From an uncultured Pseudomonadota bacterium (lineage in GTDB: Bacteria > Pseudomonadota > Gammaproteobacteria > Burkholderiales > Methylophilaceae): a stretch of 5,596 bases of DNA. The stretch is taken from positions 1-5,596 of the forward strand of contig CAINWC010000396.1 in the NCBI GenBank assembly GCA_903854305.1, given 5' to 3'. This document shows positions 1-5,596 of this stretch, one piece after another (within the stretch, counting starts at the first letter, position 1; each line of letters starts with the position of its first letter). The translations under genes and the position numbers were made by a program. A model generated the notes under the pieces. It was not told the origin of the DNA. It searched no databases and saw only the letters and a program-made list of their open reading frames with translations.

Positions 1-55
1 CCTTGTAGCCGGAAAGAAGGTAATTAATCTTCCAATAATATTGCTGGCATCTTTC

Positions 56-781
56 TTAAAATCCCATTGCTTTTTTTATAACTTCCATTTCTTCTTCTGA
101 AGTCAGCATTTTTAATAATTCAAATGCAACCTTCGGAGCTGTCTCAGGACAATAAGAGGTAATGATATTATCATCAATTACAATTGGCTCATTCACAACA
201 TTCACGCCAAATTCTTTCAGTTTCTTTTGCCAATATCCATTTTTTAAGTGGTAAGTAGTTGCTTTCCGATCCTTAAGAACGCCACTTTTTCCTAAGGGCA
301 TTGCCCCGGAACAAATTGCCGCAATGATTTTACCTTTTGTATTAAATTCCGCAATTAATTTTAAAAATCTTTCGTCATATGCTTCTTCATAAAAACCAAA
401 TTCCCCAAATCCACCAGGCATTGCCAGGGCGTCATAATCGTCAACGTTTATTTCTGCAATGGTTTTATCTACTATTACAGGTAAATATTGTGCAATTTTG
501 CTGCTTAATTCTTCTGGTGTAATACCAAATTTAGCGGCCATTTCGGCAATAGCGCCGTCGCCTAACGCGCTAGAGATCTGTTCTGCTGAAATTGGCAGGT
601 TTTCACCTGTACCAACCCATGATGCTGCTTGTTCAGCAAAGCCACTAGCTTTAAGTTTCTCTAAAATACCACTTAGGCCACCATTTTGATTAAACATTTC
701 CATAGCAGCCTGTGCCATATTACCTTGTTCGCCACCTAATTTACCTAAAACAGCACCGGCTAAATTATCAAATAACCCCAT
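56..781 (-). CDS. YidB/DUF937 domain fused to a truncated DJ-1/PfpI domain
   Basis: This 241-residue protein has two unrelated parts. Residues 1-106 match the YidB (DUF937) family: a start MGLFDNLAGAVLGKLGG, a Gly/Gln-rich middle, SWVGTGENLPIS and the ending YLPVIVDK; the family's function is unknown. Residues 107-241 match the C-terminal two thirds of a DJ-1/PfpI protein: DYDALAMPGGFG (115-126), the nucleophile elbow AAICSG with Cys157, and ATTYHL with His178. A whole DJ-1 domain is about 180 residues, so roughly 50 N-terminal residues are missing, including the first strand and the conserved Glu that activates the Cys. The YidB part also lacks its usual tail after VDK. The start is well supported by a Shine-Dalgarno sequence. 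Hand-counted GC is about 36% in the DJ-1 part and 41% in the YidB part. It lies 51 nt downstream of the synthase gene. I am sure of both domains; whether the fusion is functional, a broken remnant or an assembly join is open. Confidence 0.85.
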   Translation of the reverse strand: MGLFDNLAGAVLGKLGGEQGNMAQAAMEMFNQNGGLSGILEKLKASGFAEQAASWVGTGENLPISAEQISSALGDGAIAEMAAKFGITPEELSSKIAQYLPVIVDKTIAEINVDDYDALAMPGGFGEFGFYEEAYDERFLKLIAEFNTKGKIIAAICSGAMPLGKSGVLKDRKATTYHLKNGYWQKKLKEFGVNVVNEPIVIDDNIITSYCPETAPKVAFELLKMLTSEEEMEVIKKAMGF

Positions 782-787
782 GATTAA

Positions 788-793
788 TCCTTA
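788..793 (-). promoter_or_regulatory. Shine-Dalgarno of the YidB fusion gene
   Basis: On the minus strand TAAGGA lies six bases before the ATG at 781. This fixes the start and shows that the fusion uses the yidB translation signal, not one belonging to the DJ-1 partner. Confidence 0.8.
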
Positions 794-805
794 AAAATAT
801 TCACA

Positions 806-832
806 TAAAAATTGCTTGGCTATTAACCTAGC
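806..832 (-). terminator. weak intrinsic terminator candidate between synthase and fusion gene
   Basis: Just past the synthase stop codon the minus strand can fold GCT, an A:A mismatch, GGTT, a three-base AAT loop, AGCC and AGC, followed by AATTTTTA. The stem is short (seven pairs, one of them G-T, with one mismatch), so it would probably attenuate transcription into the YidB fusion gene, not stop it. No separate promoter for the fusion gene stands out in the 51-nt gap. Confidence 0.35.
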
Positions 833-2110
833 TTAAAAACGTTCGTCATTACGCAGGTAACGCCACTGCCCAACTGGTAATTTACCTAAGTTTACACTGC
901 CGATGCGTACGCGTTTTAAACCCACGACATGCAAGCCCACCATTTCACACATACGGCGAATTTGGCGCTTTTTACCTTCGCGTAAAACAAAGCGTAATTG
1001 ATCTTCATTTTGCCAGCTGACTTTGGCCGGTTTAAGTTTTTCGCCATCTAGACTTAAGCCAAAATTAAGGCGCTTCATATCAGCATCGCTTAATTCGCCT
1101 TCAACGCGCACTAGATATTCTTTCTCTACAGTGGAATCTTCACCAATTAAATGGCGTGCCACGCGACCATCTTGGGTGAGCACTAACATTCCGGTAGAGT
1201 CAATATCCAAGCGTCCTGCTGGCGCTAGGCCATGCAAAAATCTACGTTGAAATTCTTTGGCATGGTGTTGGTTTAAGTTAGGATCATCCAGCCACTCGTT
1301 ATCTGGGTGGACCAGCACGATTGCAGGCTGGTAATCATCTTCTGCCTGCCCACTCACGTACCCTACTGGTTTATGTAAAATAATTGTCACGGACTCAGCC
1401 TGAACCTCATGCGCATAGCTACTGATGATAATCTCAGCATCTGGGTTGATGCGCGAACCAAGCGCATCAATAATCACGCCATCCACCATAACCCAGCCGT
1501 TCACAATCCATTCATCCGCCTCACGGCGTGAGCAAATGCCACGCTCTGCCATGACCTTAGAAAGCCTTGGTAAATCAGTGCTGATGGCCGTAGATTTATA
1601 TGCAGCTTTTGCCGCAGCGCCATATTGCGGCGTACTAACTGCATCATAACCATCACGTACCTTGCCGCCACGGCGAGGCGCTTGGCGGTATTGAGGCTCG
1701 TCTTTACTCGCTTTTGGTGAAGTGCGCGTATCAATGCCCGCCGGTCTGGCTTGTCTTTCTGCCGGACGCTCGCCAGAACGATCTGGGTACCAGGGCTTGC
1801 CTTGTTTATGATCAGCCGGTCTGTCATCCGCTGAATCTCCATATGAATTATCTGCTGACTCGCCACGTAATTTCCCATCGTAACGATGATTACGCTGTCC
1901 AGTTTTATTTGCAGTAGATTCTGGCGCGCTAGAAGAACGCTCATTGTTTGCCGCTTGCGACTCATCTCTAGCCGGTAGCGCCACTTTCGGCGGCGCAACA
2001 GTACGGTCACGCTTTGCAGCATCTGAGCGGCGCACAGGTGCTTTGCTAGTTTTAATGAGCGAATCTTCAGGTTTTTTATTCAGTTTAATGGTAGTCAAAA
2101 TAGTCTGCAT
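833..2110 (-). CDS. rluF: RsuA-family rRNA pseudouridine synthase, RluF-like, with long N-terminal tail
   Basis: The enzyme isomerises a uridine in rRNA to pseudouridine. Residues 181-228 form an S4 RNA-binding domain (LSKVMAERGICSRREADEWI, then a VMVDGVIID stretch). The catalytic domain follows from about 242 to 420: LHKPVGYVSG (245-254), GRLDIDSTGMLVLTQDG (299-315) with catalytic Asp302, EKEYLVRV, and REGKKRQIRRMCE (377-389). RQIRRMCE and the ending PVGQWRYL resemble E. coli RluF, which modifies 23S rRNA U2604, more than RluB, RluE or RsuA; the exact target is inferred. Residues 1-180 are a low-complexity, charged tail rich in Arg, Lys, Asp, Ala and Pro, expected to be disordered; E. coli RluB and RluF carry such tails at the C-terminus. 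The start is forced: the codon before this ATG is TAA and the next in-frame Met is residue 188, inside the S4 domain. No Shine-Dalgarno is visible. Family is near certain; the subfamily symbol is a moderate call. Confidence 0.85.
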   Translation of the reverse strand: MQTILTTIKLNKKPEDSLIKTSKAPVRRSDAAKRDRTVAPPKVALPARDESQAANNERSSSAPESTANKTGQRNHRYDGKLRGESADNSYGDSADDRPADHKQGKPWYPDRSGERPAERQARPAGIDTRTSPKASKDEPQYRQAPRRGGKVRDGYDAVSTPQYGAAAKAAYKSTAISTDLPRLSKVMAERGICSRREADEWIVNGWVMVDGVIIDALGSRINPDAEIIISSYAHEVQAESVTIILHKPVGYVSGQAEDDYQPAIVLVHPDNEWLDDPNLNQHHAKEFQRRFLHGLAPAGRLDIDSTGMLVLTQDGRVARHLIGEDSTVEKEYLVRVEGELSDADMKRLNFGLSLDGEKLKPAKVSWQNEDQLRFVLREGKKRQIRRMCEMVGLHVVGLKRVRIGSVNLGKLPVGQWRYLRNDERF

Positions 2111-2129
2111 TTATTTAATTTGTAAGGCT

Positions 2130-2138
2130 ATTTTACCA
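2130..2138 (-). promoter_or_regulatory. candidate extended -10 promoter for the synthase gene
   Basis: The minus strand reads TGG-TAAAAT, an extended -10 element (TGn plus a TAAAAT hexamer), with no recognisable -35 at 16-18 bp. Transcription would start near 2123, leaving a leader of only about 12 nt before the ATG at 2110, which fits the missing Shine-Dalgarno. This is pattern-based only. Confidence 0.35.
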
Positions 2139-2205
2139 AAATAAAGTCACATATCATTAATTATTAAAGGCATTTAACAGTCTAACTTCATGATTCGGCA
2201 TGTCT

Positions 2206-2226
2206 GAGTTTTGTTTACCAAAACTC
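2206..2226. repeat. perfect 8-bp inverted repeat in the synthase/thiC gap
   Basis: GAGTTTTG and CAAAACTC flank a five-base TTTAC loop, a perfect eight-pair palindrome. Neither strand has a T run directly after it, so it does not look like an intrinsic terminator. It lies upstream of the candidate synthase promoter and could be a protein binding site or a secondary structure at the end of thiC transcripts; I cannot tell which. Confidence 0.5.
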
Positions 2227-2250
2227 TTAAACTAAGGGCTGTGGTGGGGC

Positions 2251-2281
2251 AATAAAAAAGCAGGCGCGAGGCCTGCTTTTT
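2251..2281 (-). terminator. intrinsic terminator of thiC
   Basis: GCAGGC and GCCTGC form a perfect six-pair GC-rich stem around a five-base loop, flanked by AAAAA and TTTTT that extend it. On the minus strand it ends in TTTTTTATT, 21 nt after the thiC stop codon, a textbook intrinsic terminator. The plus strand also has a five-T run, so it may act in both directions. It separates thiC from the synthase gene. Confidence 0.93.
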
Positions 2282-2301
2282 GCGTTACTTAATATAGCTA
2301 G

Positions 2302-4209
<1,908 letters not shown>

Positions 4210-4261
4210 TTCGTTTGTTCAAATACAGAAAAGTACTAGCAGCTTTTCTTATTTTAAATTT

Positions 4262-4372
4262 GTAGGCAACGCGTCTGCTTGCTTTGCCTACAATAATCTT
4301 TGTAGTAGGAAAGCATTAATCGGCTTTACCTACGACAATCTTTAGTAGGAAAGCATCAAGCTGCTTTCCTAC
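4262..4372 (-). repeat. three tandem palindromes forming the thiC leader expression platform
   Basis: Three hairpins repeat about every 40-43 bp: 4345-4372 (GTAGGAAAGCA / TGCTTTCCTAC, 11 perfect pairs, six-base loop), 4305-4333 (ten pairs with one bulged base, eight-base loop) and 4262-4291 (GTAGGCAA / TTGCCTAC, eight pairs, 14-base loop). A CAATCTTT-like linker recurs between them. All arms are GTAGG... or ...CCTAC, so neighbouring hairpins can also pair with each other. The third hairpin shows a compensated change (GGAAA/TTTCC to GGCAA/TTGCC), which argues that pairing matters. Read 5' to 3' on the minus strand, the first arm (4362-4372) overlaps the 3' side of the TPP aptamer. None is followed by a T run, so they are not intrinsic terminators. 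They might alternatively be copies of a dispersed genomic palindrome. Confidence 0.85.
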
Positions 4373-4450
4373 GGCGGCATTACCCGCATCAGGTTCAAAG
4401 GGTGATTCTCACTATATCTTAAAGTTTTCTAAAATATAGACCCCTAGCAA
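4361..4450 (-). promoter_or_regulatory. TPP riboswitch (THI-box) of thiC
   Basis: On the minus strand the conserved TPP aptamer core is present: TAGGGGTC, then TGAGAATCACCCTTTGAACC, TGATGCGGGTAATGCCGC and CGTAGGAAAGCAG. P1 can form from TTGCT (4446-4450) and AGCAG (4361-4365). P3 is an AT-rich hairpin at 4412-4439, and the GCGG/CCGC stem around GTAATG is the pyrophosphate-arm helix. Binding of thiamine pyrophosphate stabilises P1 and should lower ThiC production. The P1 3' strand is shared with an 11-pair downstream hairpin, giving the two-state switch expected of an expression platform. No T-rich terminator follows, so control of translation initiation is more likely than attenuation. Confidence 0.95.
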
Positions 4451-4457
4451 TGCAAGA

Positions 4458-4486
4458 AATATACGCTAAAGCGACAATAAAACCAA
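4458..4486 (-). promoter_or_regulatory. sigma70 promoter of thiC
   Basis: On the minus strand TTGGTT (4481-4486) and TATATT (4458-4463) are separated by exactly 17 bp. The -10 matches five of six consensus bases and the -35 matches the TTG half. Transcription would start near 4451, right at the 5' edge of the TPP aptamer, which is where a riboswitch leader should begin. Confidence 0.75.
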
Positions 4487-4493
4487 GTGCTTA

Positions 4494-4533
4494 GCGGTAA
4501 AAAAAGCCTCAGCTAAATTCTCTTAAATACCGC
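4494..4533. repeat. short inverted repeat upstream of the thiC promoter
   Basis: GCGGTA (4494-4499) and TACCGC (4528-4533) are a perfect six-base inverted repeat separated by 28 bp. It starts eight bases upstream of the thiC -35 hexamer and could be a regulator site for thiC or for the rightward transcript. With only six pairs, chance is a real possibility. Confidence 0.3.
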
Positions 4534-4629
4534 ATTATTTATAAATTTGAATGGGTGGATGTGTGGCATGCAATAAGTAATAAAATTAACAATTGAGATG
4601 CTTGAAACTCAGTTTTTATTGTTTTTTTT

Positions 4630-4638
4630 TGCTAAAAT
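4630..4638 (+). promoter_or_regulatory. candidate extended -10 promoter for the small membrane ORF
   Basis: TGC-TAAAAT follows a long T run, giving an extended -10 element without a clear -35. It would start a transcript near 4645, about 50 nt before the ATG at 4696. The surroundings are very AT-rich, so such matches come easily. Confidence 0.3.
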
Positions 4639-4695
4639 GGAATACGTAGAAATAATATTAAAAATAAGTAACTTAACGTTTGAATTGGTCAATTT

Positions 4696-4842
4696 ATGGC
4701 ATTGATGATTTATGTGCTTTATTACGTAGTGGCAATCACTGCGCTTTTCTTTCACTTCACAGGGCATTTAGAGCGCTGGGGCATGGAGTGGGTTATTTTA
4801 GTATTGGCGGTTAGTGTATTTCCAGTAGTATTGTATTTATAG
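4696..4842 (+). CDS. possible small two-helix membrane protein, 48 residues
   Basis: I do not recognise this protein. The frame starts MALMIYVLYYVVAITALFF, a hydrophobic segment (about residues 2-19), followed by a short polar turn HFTGHLERWGMEW (20-32) and a second hydrophobic segment VILVLAVSVFPVVLYL (33-48) running to the C-terminus, so it would be a membrane hairpin. An in-frame TGA 15 bases before the ATG limits the start to this ATG or the one three codons later. No clear Shine-Dalgarno precedes it. In its favour are the well-defined two-helix pattern, the polar turn rich in His, Arg, Glu and Trp, and its place in an otherwise gene-free gap; against it are its length and weak translation signal. 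Confidence 0.4.
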   Translation: MALMIYVLYYVVAITALFFHFTGHLERWGMEWVILVLAVSVFPVVLYL

Positions 4843-4940
4843 CAGATAATTACACATCACTAGATAGCAACATAGCAAACTATCATCTGGATGTTGGTTA
4901 GAATCTGTTGCAGAATTTTTTATGATTTGCCGCACGGTTC

Positions 4941-4971
4941 AAGCTAACGTTAGTTATTTTTGCATTAGCTT
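4941..4971. repeat. nested palindromes
   Basis: AAGCTAA (4941-4947) and TTAGCTT (4965-4971) are a perfect seven-base inverted repeat with a 17-base loop. Nested in it, CTAACGTTAG (4944-4953) is a perfect ten-base palindrome. The two foldings compete for the same arm. It could be an operator or a weak RNA structure upstream of the eptA-type gene. Confidence 0.45.
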
Positions 4972-5133
4972 AAGTCTCTTTATTTTAAATTTATCTTAAC
5001 TAACTTTAATTCTACCTGTCATTACCATGGTTCAGAGGCATTGTCTCTTAGTCTGTGGATAGGCTTGGCATTTATCATATTTCTCTCGACTAATCTAAGT
5101 CTAAATACCGTGCCTTTAATCAAGAAACAATTT

Positions 5134-5139
5134 GGAAGG
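5134..5139 (+). promoter_or_regulatory. Shine-Dalgarno of the eptA-type gene
   Basis: GGAAGG ends five bases before the ATG at 5145. It is a strong ribosome binding site and picks this Met over the in-frame Met four codons later. Confidence 0.85.
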
Positions 5140-5144
5140 TTGAA

Positions 5145-5596
5145 ATGAAACATTTTATGCGCGGGGTTGGGTTCAGTGGTATCGGTTTAAATATTTCTGC
5201 ACCAGCGCTGCTGTGGCTTTGCTCTATTTATATAGTGCTGGCCGACAATCAGTATTTCTGGCGTACGCTGCTAAAATTAATCGACATCTCGACTTGGAAC
5301 GGCATTTCGTTTTGCTTGGGTATATTGGCCATTCTGACTTGCGTTTTCAGCGTCATTTTTCATGCATTTAGCGCCAAGATTATATTAAAGCCCGTGCTCA
5401 TCCTGATGCTCATCATTGCTGCAGGAGTTGGTTATTTTCAGACCAAGTATGGCGTCATCATTGACAAGAGCATGATTCAGAATGTTGTTGAAACTGATTA
5501 TAAAGAAGCGTCAGAGCTCATTAGTTTTTCATTGCTGTTGCATCTTACATTGTATGGGCTATTGCCTGCGCTCGTCGTTGGGCTCGTTACGGTTCG
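5145..5596 (+). CDS. eptA: lipid A phosphoethanolamine transferase, EptA/MCR family (partial, N-terminal part)
   Basis: EptA-family inner-membrane enzymes move phosphoethanolamine from phosphatidylethanolamine to lipid A, lowering surface negative charge and sensitivity to cationic peptides. The window contains the first 150 residues, which is the membrane domain; the periplasmic catalytic domain with its Thr nucleophile and zinc site lies beyond the edge. Hydrophobic segments are visible at about 17-33, 53-75, 79-98 and 126-150. The diagnostic stretch is YGVIIDKSMIQNVVETDYKE (102-121), typical of this family. Asn113, Thr117 and Glu121 have the same 4+4 spacing as the lipid-contacting residues reported for MCR-1 (Asn108, Thr112, Glu116, from memory). 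The start is supported by GGAAGG. The gene is open to the window edge with no stop or frameshift. Family is very likely; which lipid or sugar is modified cannot be settled from this part. Confidence 0.9.
   Translation, partial: MKHFMRGVGFSGIGLNISAPALLWLCSIYIVLADNQYFWRTLLKLIDISTWNGISFCLGILAILTCVFSVIFHAFSAKIILKPVLILMLIIAAGVGYFQTKYGVIIDKSMIQNVVETDYKEASELISFSLLLHLTLYGLLPALVVGLVTV

Larger units (their letters stand above)
4843..5144. other. noncoding stretch upstream of the eptA-type gene
   Basis: About 300 bp without a credible gene. It holds a palindrome cluster (4941-4971), a group of helically spaced TTAA sites (4984-5010) and the Shine-Dalgarno of the gene to the right. I found no convincing terminator for the small membrane ORF and no clear sigma70 promoter; TTGGCA at 5065-5070 is a good -35 hexamer but has no -10 at a normal distance. 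Confidence 0.6.

Noticed and set aside
16..33. Hairpin downstream of the fusion gene (GAAGGT / ATCTTC around AATTA) as its terminator
   Set aside because: The stem is six pairs including a G-T pair, is AU-rich, and is followed only by TTTCC; too weak to call.
1501..2022. Long open frame of 173 codons on the minus strand overlapping the synthase gene in another frame
   Set aside because: It lies under the low-complexity tail of the synthase, has no recognisable domain or ribosome binding site, and such regions often leave other frames open.
4262..4372. Regularly spaced repeats resembling a small CRISPR array
   Set aside because: The repeats are themselves palindromes separated by short similar linkers, there are no unique spacers of about 30 bp and no cas genes, and the unit merges with a TPP riboswitch.
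4345..4372. The 11-pair hairpin as an intrinsic transcription terminator in the thiC leader
   Set aside because: On the minus strand it is followed by TAAAGATTG, with no T run, so termination is unlikely.
4863..4884. GATAG / CTATC inverted repeat after the small ORF
   Set aside because: Five pairs with a 12-base loop and no T run; expected by chance in AT-rich sequence.
4900..4921. TCTG-TTG-CAGA hairpin followed by a T run, as terminator of the small membrane ORF
   Set aside because: The stem has only four continuous pairs and then an A:A mismatch, so the T run alone is not enough.
4922..4999. Short open frame of 25 codons on the plus strand
   Set aside because: It has no Shine-Dalgarno, no recognisable pattern, and covers the palindromes and TTAA sites; most likely chance.

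Overview
The window looks like chromosome from a moderately AT-leaning betaproteobacterium. The pseudouridine synthase core, the ThiC sequence and the eptA-type gene all read like Betaproteobacteria, and Methylophilaceae is my best guess from memory, not from a search. There is no tRNA, rRNA, CRISPR array or insertion sequence.

Layout, left to right. Positions 56-781 (minus) hold a single open frame that joins a YidB/DUF937 domain to an N-terminally truncated DJ-1/PfpI domain. Positions 833-2110 (minus) encode an RluF-like rRNA pseudouridine synthase with a long disordered N-terminal tail. Positions 2111-2301 are intergenic and hold a strong hairpin terminator for thiC plus a weak promoter candidate for the synthase gene. 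Positions 2302-4197 (minus) are a full-length thiC. Its leader, about 250 nt, carries a clear TPP riboswitch at 4361-4450, a plausible sigma70 promoter just upstream of it, and, between aptamer and start codon, three tandem palindromes. To the right of the thiC promoter the genes point the other way: a possible 48-residue two-helix membrane protein (4696-4842), then a noncoding stretch of about 300 bp, then the start of an eptA/MCR-type lipid A phosphoethanolamine transferase (5145 to the window edge, partial).

The most interesting signal is the thiC leader. The three palindromes share GTAGG/CCTAC arms, so their arms can pair either within each hairpin or with the neighbouring hairpin. The first arm is also the 3' side of the TPP aptamer. 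The last arm is complementary to the thiC Shine-Dalgarno region (nine pairs with one bulged G). Read together, this suggests a relay that passes ligand binding along a chain of strand exchanges to the ribosome binding site. The pairings are visible in the sequence; the mechanism is inference.

The second signal is the YidB::DJ-1 fusion. Each partner is cut within its expected domain, at a point where both families can carry a Val-Asp-Lys-like stretch. It is either a deletion fusion fixed in this genome or an assembly join.

Functionally, the genes are not one pathway: thiC (thiamine pyrimidine synthesis) is its own riboswitch-controlled unit with its own terminator, the synthase and the fusion gene may be co-transcribed, and the rightward genes concern the envelope.
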